Shown here: positions 36,473-46,600 of the stretch, piece after piece
How the letters are laid out: each line of letters starts with the position of its first letter
Position numbering within the stretch: position 1 is the first letter of the stretch
Source: Asticcacaulis aquaticus
Lineage (GTDB): Bacteria; Pseudomonadota; Alphaproteobacteria; Caulobacterales; Caulobacteraceae
NCBI RefSeq assembly: GCF_028550415.1
Contig: NZ_JAQQKX010000005.1
Span: 186,001-250,000, forward strand
Direction: 5' to 3'
Length of the DNA stretch: 64,000 bases
The notes under the pieces: generated by a model
Seen by the model: only the letters and a program-made list of their open reading frames with translations
Databases searched by the model: none
Told to the model about the DNA's origin: nothing
Position numbers and translations under genes: made by a program

Positions 36473-38404
36473 ATGACCGATACGACGCTTTTTCCTGTGC
36501 CCGACGACTTTGCCCGCGCCGATACGGTCACGGCAGCACAGCTTCAGGCCCAGCGCGATCTGGTGAAAAGCAACCCCGACGCCCACTGGCGCACACTCGG
36601 CAACGCGCTCGACTGGACCACGCCGTTTACCCAGGTCAAGGACGTGTCTTTCAACCGCGAAGACTTCCGCATCCGCTGGTTTCATGACGGCAAGCTCAAC
36701 GTTGCGGCCAACTGCATCGACCGCCACCTGCCGGACAAGGCCGATCACACGGCCTTCATCTTCGAGGGCGACGAGCCGGGCGTCTCTTACAAAATCACCT
36801 ATGCGCAATTGGCCGAAGCGGTCGGCAAACGCGCCAACCTGCTGAAAAAGTATGGTGTAAAGAAAGGCGACCGCGTCACCATCTACATGCCGATGGTGCC
36901 GGAAGCGGCCTATTTCATGCTGGCCTGCGCCCGCATCGGCGCGGTCCACAGCGTCGTTTTCGGCGGGTTCTCGCCCGACAGTCTGGCCGGACGCATCCTC
37001 GATTGCCAGTCGCAATATCTGATCACCACTATCGAGGGACGGCGCGGCGGCAAGGCCATCCCGCTCAAGGCCAATGCCGATCTGGCGCTCTTACAATGCC
37101 CGGATGTCAAGACGGTCTTCGTTACCGGCGAAGGCTGCTCGATCAATCGCGAAGGCCGTGATGTCTGCGTCGAGACGGAACTGGACGGCTTAAGCGCCGA
37201 CTGCCCGGCGGAGCCGATGAACGCCGAAGACCCTTTGTTCATCCTCTACACCTCGGGCTCGACGGGCAAGCCGAAGGGCGTACTGCACACGACCGGCGGC
37301 TATCTGGCCTGGGCGGCCTACACCTTCAAGACCGTCTTCGACTGGCAACACGGCGACGTCTACTGGTGTACCGCCGATGTCGGCTGGGTGACGGGACATT
37401 CCTATGTCGTCTATGGCCCGCTGGCCAATGCGGCGACCTCGCTGATCTTCGAAGGCGTGCCGAATTACCCGACCAACAGCCGGTTCTGGGAGGTCATCGA
37501 CAAACATCAGGTGACGACCTTCTACACCGCACCAACGGCCATCCGCGCCCTGATGCGCGATGGCGATGCCCCGGTGCTGAAAACCTCGCGTAAATCCCTG
37601 CGTCTGCTCGGCAGTGTCGGCGAGCCGATCAATCCCGAAGCGTGGCTGTGGTATCACCGCGTCGTCGGCAACGGCAATTGTCCCATCGTCGATACGTGGT
37701 GGCAGACCGAGACCGGCGGCCATCTGATCACCCCGGTACCGGGGGCGACGGCGCTCAAGCCGGGGTCGGCAACGCATCCGCTGCCCGGCGTCGAAGCCTG
37801 TCTGGTCGATGCCGAGGGCAAGGTCCTTACCGGGGCGACCGAGGGTAATCTGTGTTTGTGCGATTCATGGCCGGGGCAGATGCGCTCGATCTTCGGCGAC
37901 CATCAGCGCTTTATTGAGACCTATTTCTCGACCTATCCGGGGATGTATTTCACCGGCGACGGCGCACGCCGTGACGAGGACGGTTATTACTGGATCACTG
38001 GGCGCGTCGACGACGTGCTGAACGTGTCTGGGCATCGTCTGGGCACCGCCGAGGTCGAAAGCGCGCTGGTCGCGCACTCAGCCGTCGCCGAAGCCGCCGT
38101 GGTCGGCTTCCCGCACGATATCAAGGGGCAGGGCATCTATTGTTATGTCACGCTGGTCAAGGGTGTAGAAGCGACCGACGCCCTGAAAAACGAGCTGCGC
38201 AACTGGGTCAGACGCGAAATTGGCCCGATCGCCTCGCCGGATGTCATCCAGTGGGCGCCGGGGCTGCCCAAGACGCGTTCCGGCAAGATCATGCGCCGTA
38301 TCCTGCGCAAGATTGCCGAAGGTGCGCCCGATCAGCTGGGGGATATCTCGACCCTGGCCGATCCGTCAGTGGTCGCCGATCTGGTCAAGGGCGCGGGTCT
38401 GTAG
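36473..38404 (+). CDS. acsA: Acetyl-coenzyme A synthetase
   Basis: 643 residues, full length. Activates acetate through acetyl-AMP to acetyl-CoA. Marks: [20 protein letters not shown] (P loop and core motif A3), [29 protein letters not shown], and [11 protein letters not shown] with the Lys that is acetylated in the family. GAGG is six bases before the ATG. Works with ActP at 9512 in acetate use. The 143-nt upstream gap separates it from the divergent creatininase gene. Confidence 0.97.
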   Translation: MTDTTLFPVPDDFARADTVTAAQLQAQRDLVKSNPDAHWRTLGNALDWTTPFTQVKDVSFNREDFRIRWFHDGKLNVAANCIDRHLPDKADHTAFIFEGDEPGVSYKITYAQLAEAVGKRANLLKKYGVKKGDRVTIYMPMVPEAAYFMLACARIGAVHSVVFGGFSPDSLAGRILDCQSQYLITTIEGRRGGKAIPLKANADLALLQCPDVKTVFVTGEGCSINREGRDVCVETELDGLSADCPAEPMNAEDPLFILYTSGSTGKPKGVLHTTGGYLAWAAYTFKTVFDWQHGDVYWCTADVGWVTGHSYVVYGPLANAATSLIFEGVPNYPTNSRFWEVIDKHQVTTFYTAPTAIRALMRDGDAPVLKTSRKSLRLLGSVGEPINPEAWLWYHRVVGNGNCPIVDTWWQTETGGHLITPVPGATALKPGSATHPLPGVEACLVDAEGKVLTGATEGNLCLCDSWPGQMRSIFGDHQRFIETYFSTYPGMYFTGDGARRDEDGYYWITGRVDDVLNVSGHRLGTAEVESALVAHSAVAEAAVVGFPHDIKGQGIYCYVTLVKGVEATDALKNELRNWVRREIGPIASPDVIQWAPGLPKTRSGKIMRRILRKIAEGAPDQLGDISTLADPSVVADLVKGAGL

Positions 38405-38419
38405 CCCGCGCCACTATAA

Positions 38420-38869
38420 TCACGCATCCGCCATCATCTCACGCTTGAGCGCGTCCATGTCCCTGGCCAGTTGCCGGGCCTGAGCCGCATCGAAATAGCT
38501 TTTGGCTTTCTCGAACAGCGTGCCTTCCTCTTCCTCGAAATGGTGGGCGCAGGCGTGTTTCAGCTCACCGAAATGGATCATCCACTGATCGCTGGACGGC
38601 GAGGCGGACGAAATCTGCTTGAGGAAGCCTTCGATCTCGTCGTGTTCTTCGGTGGTGTGATCGAGTTTCTTCTCGACCGCTTTCGACCGCGTCGCCTTTT
38701 CCATCGCCGCATAGAGGCTCTGCTCCTCGGCCTTGGCGTGGATGATCAGTTCGGCCTTCAGGGTGCGAAAAATGTCGAGGCGTTTGGCGGTCGTGCGGGC
38801 CTTTTCGACCTGCTCCATCAGGTCTTCGAAACGACGGTGGTCTTTCTTGATATAGCCATAGATATCCAT
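38420..38869 (-). CDS. Hemerythrin-like HHE domain protein
   Basis: 149 residues, all helical. Metal ligands of the di-iron site: His11 in IKKDHRRFE, His44 with the Glu pair in IIHAKAEEQSLY, His in TEEHDEIEG, and His and Glu in CAHHFEEEEGTLF. Such cytoplasmic hemerythrin-like proteins bind oxygen or nitric oxide or take part in stress sensing. GAGGAG eight bases before the ATG. It converges with acsA. Confidence 0.9.
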   Translation of the reverse strand: MDIYGYIKKDHRRFEDLMEQVEKARTTAKRLDIFRTLKAELIIHAKAEEQSLYAAMEKATRSKAVEKKLDHTTEEHDEIEGFLKQISSASPSSDQWMIHFGELKHACAHHFEEEEGTLFEKAKSYFDAAQARQLARDMDALKREMMADA

Positions 38870-39128
38870 GGGAAGCTCCTCGGGGTACTTTGTGGTTGGA
38901 TATCCACCATCTCCGAGCCCGCATAAGGTTGATATGGCGCACCCTGAGCCCCTGTGTAAGCGGTAAATAAGCCGAGCCTTAATGCCTGTCGCAACGCCCC
39001 AGGGTTGTCATGAGATGGCAACGCCTGTACAAGACGGAATGTTTCAATTTTGAAATATGCCGGACGGTCGGTCGTCCGGAGGTGTCGAGGGGGTTGCCGC
39101 CGTAGCGCGGTCAAAGGGGGAAGTTATA

Positions 39129-40430
39129 ATGCATGCATATCTGCGTAAGGCCTTGATTTTGGCTGCCATTCCGTTCGCGGTCGTCATGGTGCATGGCTGC
39201 GGTGGCGGTGGCGGTGGCGGTGGCAGTTCGAGCGGCGGCGGGTCGTCCTCGACCTCGTCGTCTTCGTCGTCCTCCAGCTACGCTGCGGGAGCGGTCATCA
39301 CGGTCAACACACGCACGGGGGTTTTCCGCGGCGATACCGTGGTTACCGGATTGAAGGGGGGCAACTATGTCGTCGCCTGGACCGATCGCGCCGTCGTGGC
39401 GGGTACGCCGGATACCGCCGGATCAGCCATCCTGTTGCGCATCATCTCCCCTGCGGGTGCGGCGGTGACAGCGGAGCTGACCGCCAACACCACGACCGCC
39501 GGTGATCAGAGCCGACCCGCCATACTGGCGCTGGAGAACGGCGGATTCGTCGTGGCCTGGGAAGACACCAGTACAACGTCGCGCGCCATTCGGGGGCAAC
39601 TTTTCGATGCCAATGGCGCGAAGTCGGGCGCGGAATTCAAGGTGAATACCACGACGGTGGCCGACGGCCTCACCAGTCAGATCATACCGGTCAGTGGCGG
39701 CTTCATGGTGGTTTACCGCGACCGGGCGCAGGACCTGATGGCGGTGACGACGCGTGACGGGGTGAGGGCGCAAATCTATACCCCTTCGGGTGCCGTGGTT
39801 GGTTCCGAACTGCTGCTCAAGAGTTTCCCGACGGGCTTTATCGGCGGAACGGTGCCCTCTTATATGGCGGTGGGCCTCACCGACGGCACCTTCGTCGGGG
39901 TTTATGACGACAACGCCATTCCCAACACCTCCGGCATTCTCAAGGCGTCGGTACAGCGTTACAGCGCTCTGGGCGTCACCTCGGGTGCGCCCATCGCTTT
40001 GGCGGGCGGTCAGGAGGCCTTTGGTGCCAGTCTGCTGCCGTTGGAAAATGCAAGGTTTGTCGCTCAATGGACGCTGTCGGGACCGTCGGCCTATAATCTG
40101 CGTAGTCAGGCCTATGCCAGCGACGGTTCAACCTATGGCGCGACCGTCAGCGTGACCAACAGTACCACCGTCAGCGCCAGCTATCGTGGCGGCGTGGGCC
40201 TGACGGGTGGTAATTACGTCCTGTTGTACGAGGTCAATAACCGCTTGGCGGGGCAGGTCATTACGCCCGAAGGCACGAAGTACATGGCAGAGTTCGAGGC
40301 CATGTCGGGCATTTCACTTGATGCCGTATCCATTGGTGCGTCGCCGAACGGCTTTGCGGTGACCTGGGCCGACAATAGCGGCACGGGGCCTAACAAGCCT
40401 ATCTTCCTGCGTATCTATACGCGGCAATAG
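39129..40430 (+). CDS. Lipoprotein with Gly/Ser linker and beta-propeller-like repeats
   Basis: 433 residues from ATG at 39129 (GGGGAAG upstream). Lipoprotein signal with lipid site at the Cys of MVHGC, then a tract of eight Gly and a Gly/Ser linker of some 30 residues, then repeats of about 50-60 residues built on GGNYVVAWTD, NGGFVVAWED, GGFMVVYRD, GTFVGVYDD and GGNYVLLYE, with an outer sequence such as SPAGAAVTAELTANTT. This suggests a seven-blade-like propeller or stacked beta repeats on the cell surface. Similar units occur in large adhesins. Function unknown. The preceding gap (38870-39128) holds two dyads, 39042-39055 and 39060-39079, but no gene. Confidence 0.8.
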   Translation: MHAYLRKALILAAIPFAVVMVHGCGGGGGGGGSSSGGGSSSTSSSSSSSSYAAGAVITVNTRTGVFRGDTVVTGLKGGNYVVAWTDRAVVAGTPDTAGSAILLRIISPAGAAVTAELTANTTTAGDQSRPAILALENGGFVVAWEDTSTTSRAIRGQLFDANGAKSGAEFKVNTTTVADGLTSQIIPVSGGFMVVYRDRAQDLMAVTTRDGVRAQIYTPSGAVVGSELLLKSFPTGFIGGTVPSYMAVGLTDGTFVGVYDDNAIPNTSGILKASVQRYSALGVTSGAPIALAGGQEAFGASLLPLENARFVAQWTLSGPSAYNLRSQAYASDGSTYGATVSVTNSTTVSASYRGGVGLTGGNYVLLYEVNNRLAGQVITPEGTKYMAEFEAMSGISLDAVSIGASPNGFAVTWADNSGTGPNKPIFLRIYTRQ

Positions 40431-40433
40431 AGG

Positions 40434-41078
40434 TTAAAAGGTCCGGCTCAGTTCGCCTCGCTTGACGGCGCCGTACCAGCCCCACAGGGCATGGGCGGCG
40501 ACCGAGCGGTAGGGCGCCCAGACCTCGGCCCTCGCGCGGCAATAGGCCTCGTCCGGTCGGGCGTCGAGACCGTCCAGCCAGCCGACGGCTTCGCGCAGCG
40601 CGATGTCGCCGGTCGGAAAGACGTCGAGGCGGCCTTCGCAGAACATCAGATAGACCTCCGCCGTCCACCGTCCGATCCCTTTGAGCGCCGTCAGGTGGGT
40701 GATGGCGGCCTCCGGATCGAGCGCGGGCAGGCGGTCGAAATCGACGCTGCGGTCGTGGACGGCCTCGGCCAGAATGCGGGCATATTTTGCCTTGGGCCGC
40801 GACAGGCCGTGGCCGCGCAGGGCGTCGTCGGTCTGGGCCAGCAGATTGGCAGGCAGGATATCGCCGAGGCCGAGACGCACCTTCTGCCAGATGGAGTCGG
40901 CGGCCTTGACCGACAATTGCTGCTCGACGATCAGGCGCAGCAAACCTTCGAACCCGCCGGCGCGGTGCCGGAAGTTCAGATCGCCGACCGCCGCAAACAG
41001 GGGTTTGAGTTTCGGATCGGCGTCGGACAGGGCGCTCATGTGTGCGCGTTCAAGGGGGACAAGGTCGCCGGGGATCAT
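40434..41078 (-). CDS. DNA-3-methyladenine glycosylase II (AlkA-type)
   Basis: 214 residues from the ATG at 41078 (GGAG upstream). Helix-hairpin-helix-GPD glycosylase that removes alkylated purines: LTALKGIGRWTAEVYLMF is the HhH motif and Asp158 in FPTGDIAL the catalytic residue. It lacks the N-terminal TBP-like domain of E. coli AlkA, so it is of the short bacterial type. Converges with the lipoprotein gene with three bases between the stops. Confidence 0.9.
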   Translation of the reverse strand: MIPGDLVPLERAHMSALSDADPKLKPLFAAVGDLNFRHRAGGFEGLLRLIVEQQLSVKAADSIWQKVRLGLGDILPANLLAQTDDALRGHGLSRPKAKYARILAEAVHDRSVDFDRLPALDPEAAITHLTALKGIGRWTAEVYLMFCEGRLDVFPTGDIALREAVGWLDGLDARPDEAYCRARAEVWAPYRSVAAHALWGWYGAVKRGELSRTF

Positions 41079-41153
41079 CGGAGGCTCCACAAAAGGGCGC
41101 TCAGACTTACACGCGCGCCACGCCCTGTCACCTCCCGTTTCTTGCGCTAATAT

Positions 41154-41327
41154 TATACCTCCCCAACTTGTTGGGGAGGGGGACCATCAAGCGCAGCGCA
41201 GATGGTGGTGGGGTATCTTTCGGAGGTTCAACGGACACTGTCGTAAGAAAGCAAGAGCCCCCACCACCGCATCTAGCGCTGACGCGCGTCGTGCGGTCCC
41301 CCTCCCCATCAGAGATGGGGAGGTATA
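41154..41327. repeat. GC-rich palindromic intergenic repeat, TATACCTCCCC type
   Basis: Starts TATACCTCCCC and ends GGGGAGGTATA. Inner hairpins are CCTCCCCAAC/GTTGGGGAGG and CCTCCCCATC/GATGGGGAGG. The right half (from GAAAGCAAGAG to GGGGAGGTAT) matches the right half of the element at 59564-59707. Confidence 0.78.
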
Positions 41328-41333
41328 AAAATA

Positions 41334-42161
41334 CTAACTCTGGATACAGCCCACCTGCGCGACGCGGTATTCCCGGCGCAGCGTGTCCGACACCAGTCCG
41401 TAATTGCGCCGCGTCAGCAGGTCCTCATGCTCGAAATCGTATTTGCGCGACGGGGTGGTACCGACCTTCGCCACGGTTTCCGGCGTCGAGGAATAGATGC
41501 GACCGCGGCGGGGCTTGGTCTTGAGCGTTATGCCGATGACCTGCGATTGCGCGTTCAGGGTCGGGCCGCCGATCAGCTGGTTCAGGCTGCCGGGAATGTC
41601 CGCCGTATGCCCGGCCTCGGCCCAGGCCAGCACGGTTTCGGGTTTCTGGAACCGCTTGCCGGTCCTGAGCTTGGTCTTGCCGATCAGGCGTCCCGTGGCT
41701 TCGCCCACCTGACCGTGGGGATAGCCCGGCATGAAGCCGCGCATACCCGGCTTGATCGTCGCCGGATCGGCAAAGGGCAGGGGACGGGCGCCGCTGTCGG
41801 TCACCGCCAGCACGTAGTTGTTGAGGCTGCGTTTGTACTGGACGCGGATACGCACCCCCAGATTGCCGCCGACATTGAGGAAGGGGTAGCGGCAATTGCG
41901 GATGCTGTCGCGCGCCAGCACCCACTCGCCGGATTTAGACACCGAAAAGGCGGTGCCGCGGTATTCGATCTTGTTCATCAGGGGCAGGGTGATGATTTCG
42001 GCGTGGCTGAACGGCGTATAGGTGGCGAACAGCGCCATCTCGCCTTCGCCGGGCGGCGGCGGGGCGGGCGGCGACATGGACTTGTCGCCCCAGCGTCCGG
42101 GCACGATGACCAGAAGCGCCAGTGCCGTGCCGTACAGCATCCAGTCGGGCAGGAGGGGCAT
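41334..42161 (-). CDS. Membrane-anchored trypsin-fold protein lacking catalytic residues
   Basis: 275 residues. An N-terminal membrane segment (9-22) and Pro-rich linker lead to a domain with two-barrel protease features: YRGTAFSVSKSGEWVLARDS near 67-86 corresponds to the strand and loop where active trypsin-like enzymes have a His, and LNQLIGGPTLNAQSQVIGIT near 193-212 to the GxSGGP region. The His position is Ser86 and the nucleophile position Ile197, so activity is unlikely. Predicted to face the periplasm. 13 nt after the DUF350 gene, so the two probably work together. The fold call is by eye. Confidence 0.62.
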   Translation of the reverse strand: MPLLPDWMLYGTALALLVIVPGRWGDKSMSPPAPPPPGEGEMALFATYTPFSHAEIITLPLMNKIEYRGTAFSVSKSGEWVLARDSIRNCRYPFLNVGGNLGVRIRVQYKRSLNNYVLAVTDSGARPLPFADPATIKPGMRGFMPGYPHGQVGEATGRLIGKTKLRTGKRFQKPETVLAWAEAGHTADIPGSLNQLIGGPTLNAQSQVIGITLKTKPRRGRIYSSTPETVAKVGTTPSRKYDFEHEDLLTRRNYGLVSDTLRREYRVAQVGCIQS

Positions 42162-42174
42162 CTTTATACCACCC

Positions 42175-42636
42175 TTAACCGGCGGAGACGGCAGCCGCCA
42201 GGATCAGGGCGGCGGCCAGCTTGGCGGCCACCAGCAGGACGGCGGCGGAGACTTCACCCTCATTGATGCGCGACGGCAGACCGGTCAGCAGGAAATCGAC
42301 CATGCGGAAAACGAACAGCTGCAACAGAATGGTCGCGCCGCCCCAGATGACGATTTCCCGCACGGTGTCCGAGGCCGACATCGACGCCGCCAGCGGCACG
42401 GCCAACCCGATGATCACCCCGCCGAAGGCGACGGCAGCGGCGGAATTGCCGTCGCGGATCTGCTGGATTTCCTTATACGGCGTCAGGATGGAATAGAGGG
42501 TCGCGCCGATAATCAGCATCAGCAGCGTCACGCCCGCATGCAGCAGGGTGACGGGGAAACCGGCGGCAAAGGCCTGAATCTCCGGCCGCAGCACTTCGGG
42601 GGTGAGAAAATCGAGATTGAGAAAGTCGGGTATCAT
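42175..42636 (-). CDS. DUF350 family membrane protein
   Basis: 153 residues with four membrane segments (about 26-48, 65-86, 97-117 and 128-150). The DUF350 pattern is seen in IRDGNSAAAVAFGGVIIGLA and the later INEGEVSAAVLLVA, an internal two-fold repeat. The role of the family is unknown. It is the first gene of a pair with the protease-fold protein. Confidence 0.85.
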   Translation of the reverse strand: MIPDFLNLDFLTPEVLRPEIQAFAAGFPVTLLHAGVTLLMLIIGATLYSILTPYKEIQQIRDGNSAAAVAFGGVIIGLAVPLAASMSASDTVREIVIWGGATILLQLFVFRMVDFLLTGLPSRINEGEVSAAVLLVAAKLAAALILAAAVSAG

Positions 42637-42725
42637 GACGCTTTAGCCCCCATATACGCCCGCGGTCCCGCGCGGACGGCAAGTATTGGCTTAAGCGCAC
42701 TGCAATATCAAGGCCGGAGTCTTGC

Positions 42726-42884
42726 TCCCTCTCCCCGCAAGCGGGGAGAGGGTTGGGGTGAGGGGCTAATTGCAGACGTTGCACATTTAGGAGGTTGAAG
42801 TTTTTCACTTCTGTATAATTTGAAATACGTTTTGCCCCTCATCCGGCCTGTCGGCCACCTTCTCCCCTCACGCGGGGAGAAGGA
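42726..42884. repeat. GC-rich palindromic intergenic repeat
   Basis: CCCTCTCCCCGC/GCGGGGAGAGGG hairpin at the left and CTTCTCCCCTCACGCGGGGAGAAGG at the right, with GGGGTGAGGGGC and GCCCCTCATCC pairing between, around an AT-rich centre. It lies just past the rlmN stop. Confidence 0.72.
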
Positions 42885-42889
42885 ATGGG

Positions 42890-44089
42890 CTACGCCATTC
42901 CCGACGCCAGATGGCCGTAAGGCAGTTCGGTCTCCACCTCATCTGTCTCATTCTGACCCGCTTTGCGCAAAGCCGAGGCGCGGATCTTTTCGCTTTCGGA
43001 CTTGAGCTGACCGCAGGCCGCCAGAATGTCGCGCCCGCGCGGCGTGCGGATCGGCGAAGCATAGCCGGCCTTGTTCAGAATGGCGGCGAACGACTCGATC
43101 GTCTTCCAGTCCGAGCACTGATAGTTGGTGCCGGGCCACGGATTGAACGGGATCAGGTTGATCTTGGCCGGGATGCCCTTGAGCAGTTTCAAAAGCGCGC
43201 GCGCCTCGGCGGGGCTGTCGTTCACGTCTTTCAGCATGACGTATTCGAACGTCACGCGGCGGGCATTGGAAATGCCGGGATAGGTGCGGATGCCCTCGAT
43301 CAGTTGCACCAGCGGGTATTTTTTATTGAGCGGCACCAGCAGGTCGCGCAGTTCGTCATTCGTCGCGTGCAGCGAAATGGCCAGCATGGCGGCGGTCCGC
43401 TCACCCAGAGCCTTCAACTCCGGCACGACGCCCGAGGTCGACACCGTGATGCGACGGCGCGAAATGGCGATGCCTTCGTTGTCCGAGATGATGTCGATGG
43501 CGTCGGCGACGTTGTCGAGATTGTACAGAGGCTCGCCCATGCCCATGAAGACGATGTTCGACAGGCGGCGGTCTTCCTTGGGCGACGGCCATTCACCGAG
43601 GTCGTCACGGGCGATCTGCACCTGCGCCACGATCTCGGCGGCCGTGAGATTGCGCACCAGCTTCTGCGTGCCGGTATGGCAGAACGAGCAGTTGAGCGTG
43701 CAGCCGACCTGCGACGAGACGCACAGCGCCCCCGAACGACCCACATCGGGGATATAGACGGTCTCGACCTCGATGCCCGGCGCCATGCGGATCAGCCACT
43801 TGCGCGTGCCGTCCTTCGACACCTGACGCTCGACGACCTCGGGACGGGCGAGGGTGAAGGCTTCGGCCAGCGGCCCGCGCTGATCCTTGCCGATATCGGT
43901 CATCTTGTCGAAATCGGTGAAGCCGTAATGGTGGACCCAGCGCCAGATCTGCTGGGCGCGCATCTTGGCCTTGCGCTCCTCGACCACGCCCGATTCCTTC
44001 AGCGCCGCGATCAGGCCGTCACGCGTCAGGCCGGTGATATTCACCTTTTGAGCGGCAGGTTTTGCGGACAGGTCGAGCGTATAGGCCAC
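42890..44089 (-). CDS. rlmN: Dual-specificity 23S rRNA/tRNA adenine-C2 methyltransferase
   Basis: 399 residues from GTG at 44089, chosen for its AAGG and because the 33 codons upstream in frame (TTG at 44188) look non-coding. Radical SAM enzyme that methylates A2503 of 23S rRNA and A37 of some tRNAs. The cluster motif CTLNCSFC gives Cys130, Cys134 and Cys137; [10 protein letters not shown] and [11 protein letters not shown] are family marks; the C-terminal AACGQL holds the modified Cys (358). Confidence 0.95.
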   Translation of the reverse strand: MAYTLDLSAKPAAQKVNITGLTRDGLIAALKESGVVEERKAKMRAQQIWRWVHHYGFTDFDKMTDIGKDQRGPLAEAFTLARPEVVERQVSKDGTRKWLIRMAPGIEVETVYIPDVGRSGALCVSSQVGCTLNCSFCHTGTQKLVRNLTAAEIVAQVQIARDDLGEWPSPKEDRRLSNIVFMGMGEPLYNLDNVADAIDIISDNEGIAISRRRITVSTSGVVPELKALGERTAAMLAISLHATNDELRDLLVPLNKKYPLVQLIEGIRTYPGISNARRVTFEYVMLKDVNDSPAEARALLKLLKGIPAKINLIPFNPWPGTNYQCSDWKTIESFAAILNKAGYASPIRTPRGRDILAACGQLKSESEKIRASALRKAGQNETDEVETELPYGHLASGMA

Positions 44090-44218
44090 GGAGGGAACCT
44101 TCGGATAAGCAACAGAGGTGGGAGCGAGTGCGGGCCTATACAGGAAAACGCGGGGAATGTCTAATCGATCGGGCTGGTCAGGCGGCAATGTTTTGCTATG
44201 TTCGGCGCAGGGGGCAAA

Positions 44219-45415
44219 ATGAATTCCGAAAAATCCGATTTTCCGCGCGTGTATCGTTACGGACCCAGGACATTCTGGCTGATGGCGGGGCTCGGCGTGC
44301 TCTGCATCGGTGCCGGCGTAGCCGGAGCCGTGTGGGGGGTGAGACAGACGGCGTGGAACGACATCTTACTCGGTATAATGGGCACAGGAATGGGGCTGAT
44401 TGGCGGTGTTTCATGCCTGCTCAGCCTGAGAAGCCATTTGGATTTCTATCCGGACCGGTTTGAATTTTACGGTCTTGTCCGCCGCGTCGTGGTGATGAAA
44501 AGCGACATCGAGGGCGCACGCAATATCCAGAATCAGTACGGCATCTTGCAATTTACCGTCGTTTACAACGCACCCAAATCGAAGACGGTAACGATCTCCA
44601 ATTTTGGCCGGAAGGATGACGAATTCCTCCTCTGGTTCGAGGATTTCGATAATCTGGATGCGAAGGAAGACCGAGAGGCGGCGGACAGAATTCTAGCCAA
44701 CCCCGTCTATGGCGACACCGAAGAGGTACGACAAAAAGCGGTCACCACACAGGAGTTGTGGATAGCCCGGGTCGGCATGATCGGATGGGCCTGCGGGATG
44801 TGGGGTCTGTTTTTCCCTTCGCCGTACCTATGGGCGTTGGTGTGTCTGGCGGCCTTGCCGACCTTGACAGTGGTCGCGGTCGTTCTGAACCGCACGCGCT
44901 GGACGTTGCATGGGGATGATGGTGATAATCGCTTGTCTCTGCATAGCTGGGCGGGTCTTCCGGCGAGCATTCTGGGGGTGAGAGCCATGCTCGATATCGA
45001 GATGATCGACTGGCAAACGCCTTTAGCCGTAGCGGCAGGCCTGAGCCTTGTGGCCTATGGGTTTCTGCGGTGGATCGAGAAAAGGCCCTGGCAGTGGTCC
45101 TTCCTCTTTTACAGTGTGGTTTATCTGGTGTATTTCTGGGGGCTTCTGGTCTTCGGCAACTGGTATTTCGACCGGTCGGAGGCGCAGACCTTTCCCGTAA
45201 CGGTACTAGAGAAACATAGCGGAAAGCATCGGGACAGTCTCGAAGTCACTGCGTGGGGCGACCGTGCAGCGGGCGAAGAGGTTTCCGTGGATGACGCGTT
45301 TTATCGTTCGGTCGAACCGGGGCAAAAGGTGTGTATTTACCGATATTCGGGCGCGGTCGGCTGGAGTTGGATAATCGTAGGGAAATGCCCTACTTCGTCT
45401 TCAGAAACGCGATGA
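44219..45415 (+). CDS. Membrane protein of unknown function
   Basis: 398 residues from ATG at 44219 (GGGGG upstream). Two membrane segments at about 24-44 and 52-70, a beta-rich stretch ([18 protein letters not shown] to [20 protein letters not shown]) that recalls the PH-like domain found after paired membrane helices in YdbT/YcxB-type proteins, then four or so further segments (about 183-225, 265-285 and 300-318) and a C-terminal beta-rich tail with two Cys. No enzyme motif. The last 26 bases overlap the converging cytochrome gene. Confidence 0.7.
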   Translation: MNSEKSDFPRVYRYGPRTFWLMAGLGVLCIGAGVAGAVWGVRQTAWNDILLGIMGTGMGLIGGVSCLLSLRSHLDFYPDRFEFYGLVRRVVVMKSDIEGARNIQNQYGILQFTVVYNAPKSKTVTISNFGRKDDEFLLWFEDFDNLDAKEDREAADRILANPVYGDTEEVRQKAVTTQELWIARVGMIGWACGMWGLFFPSPYLWALVCLAALPTLTVVAVVLNRTRWTLHGDDGDNRLSLHSWAGLPASILGVRAMLDIEMIDWQTPLAVAAGLSLVAYGFLRWIEKRPWQWSFLFYSVVYLVYFWGLLVFGNWYFDRSEAQTFPVTVLEKHSGKHRDSLEVTAWGDRAAGEEVSVDDAFYRSVEPGQKVCIYRYSGAVGWSWIIVGKCPTSSSETR

Positions 45416-45758
45416 GCGCGGCGCGGCTTTCGGGTTTGCCGATGGCCTGCGGCATGGCCGTGCCGGGATAGAGCTTCGACGGTTCGGTCAGGAATTTGTC
45501 GAGTTGCGCCTCGCTCCAGCGCTCGCCCTTGGCACCCGCGGCTTTCAATGGCGTCGAATAGGCAAAGCCCGGTACGGCGGCGATCCGGCGTCCAACCACA
45601 CCTTTCAGCGACGGGCCCTGACCGTTCGACGCCCCGGTGTCGTGACAGGCGGCGCAGTACTGATCGAACAGGTCTTCGCCGAGTGCGGCGTCACCGGGAC
45701 CGGCATGGGCGGTGGTGGCGATCAGAGCAAGACTCAGGCTCAAAAGGAAAGGTTTCAC
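45390..45758 (-). CDS. Small periplasmic cytochrome c
   Basis: 122 residues from GTG at 45758, overlapping the stop of the upstream gene by four bases; an earlier in-frame GTG at 45773 would add five residues. Signal peptide to about 19 (AHA|GP). Heme-binding CAACH at 35-39, axial Met102 in PGTAMPQ: a class I cytochrome c of the c550/c-552 type, carrying electrons in the periplasm. The 3' ends of this gene and the membrane protein gene overlap on opposite strands. Confidence 0.92.
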   Translation of the reverse strand: MKPFLLSLSLALIATTAHAGPGDAALGEDLFDQYCAACHDTGASNGQGPSLKGVVGRRIAAVPGFAYSTPLKAAGAKGERWSEAQLDKFLTEPSKLYPGTAMPQAIGKPESRAALIAFLKTK

Positions 45759-46507
45759 GCGTGGCTCCCGCACACCGGACAGGTAGGCTCAGACGGCAAG
45801 CCTATCACGCGTGACGTCATCGACAAGCCGTCGAACAGCAAAAGCTTGCCGATCAGCGGTTCTCCGGCCGTGGTGATCAGCTTGACGACCTCCAGCGCGC
45901 AGATCGAGCCGATGATCCCGGCCAGCGCGCCGACCACGCCGACGCGTTCGCAGGTCTCGGCATCGGGTGGAATATCCGGCACGAAGCACTGATAGCAGGG
46001 CTGGCCCCTGAATACGGCGACCTGACCCGACCAGCGGCCCAGCGCGCCCGACACCAGCGTCTTGCGCTCGGCCATGCAGACGCGGTTGACCAGATGCCGG
46101 GTCTCGAAATTGTCGCAGCCATCGAGCACGATATCGTATCCGGCGATGATCTCCGCCGCATTGTCCTCAGTCAGGCGCACCGGATGCAGGAACAGGTCGG
46201 CATGCGGATTGAGCGCCGACAGCCGCGTCTGCGCCGTTTCGGCCTTGCCCGCGTCGATGTCGCCCGTAGCATAGAGCACCTGCCGTTGCAGGTTCGACAG
46301 CGACACCGTGTCGTCATCGAGCAGGCCGAGCGTGCCCACACCCGCCGCCGCCAGATAGAGCGCGGCTGGCGCCCCGATGCCGCCCATGCCGACGATCAGC
46401 ACCTTGGCGCCCTTGAGCCGCATCTGCCCCAATCCGCCGATTTCCTTCAGCACGATATGGCGGGCGTAGCGGTCGAGATCGTCGTCGGTGAGCTCAGTCT
46501 GGGTCAT
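45755..46507 (-). CDS. E1-like adenylyltransferase of the MoeB/ThiF/HesA group
   Basis: 250 residues from ATG at 46507. Activates the C terminus of a small ubiquitin-like sulfur carrier (MoaD or ThiS) with ATP. Marks: RYARHIVLKEIGG, nucleotide loop VGMGGIG near 39-45, SNLQRQVLY, LDGCDNFETR, and two zinc Cys pairs, CYQC and CPVC. There is no C-terminal rhodanese domain. Whether it serves molybdopterin or thiamine synthesis cannot be settled; neither pathway is encoded nearby. Coupled to the cytochrome gene. Confidence 0.92.
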   Translation of the reverse strand: MTQTELTDDDLDRYARHIVLKEIGGLGQMRLKGAKVLIVGMGGIGAPAALYLAAAGVGTLGLLDDDTVSLSNLQRQVLYATGDIDAGKAETAQTRLSALNPHADLFLHPVRLTEDNAAEIIAGYDIVLDGCDNFETRHLVNRVCMAERKTLVSGALGRWSGQVAVFRGQPCYQCFVPDIPPDAETCERVGVVGALAGIIGSICALEVVKLITTAGEPLIGKLLLFDGLSMTSRVIGLPSEPTCPVCGSHA

Positions 46508-46600
46508 AGGAGCGATATAAGCCCGGTTTGCAGGCCTGACCAGAGGGTTTGACGCGGCGTGGATTTGGGCCTTAATATCCATATCGATGGTGGGGAATTG

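Noticed and set aside
39186-39290. GGTGGC repeats of the lipoprotein gene as a phase-variation tract
   Set aside because: The unit is six bases, so changes stay in frame and would only alter the glycine linker length.
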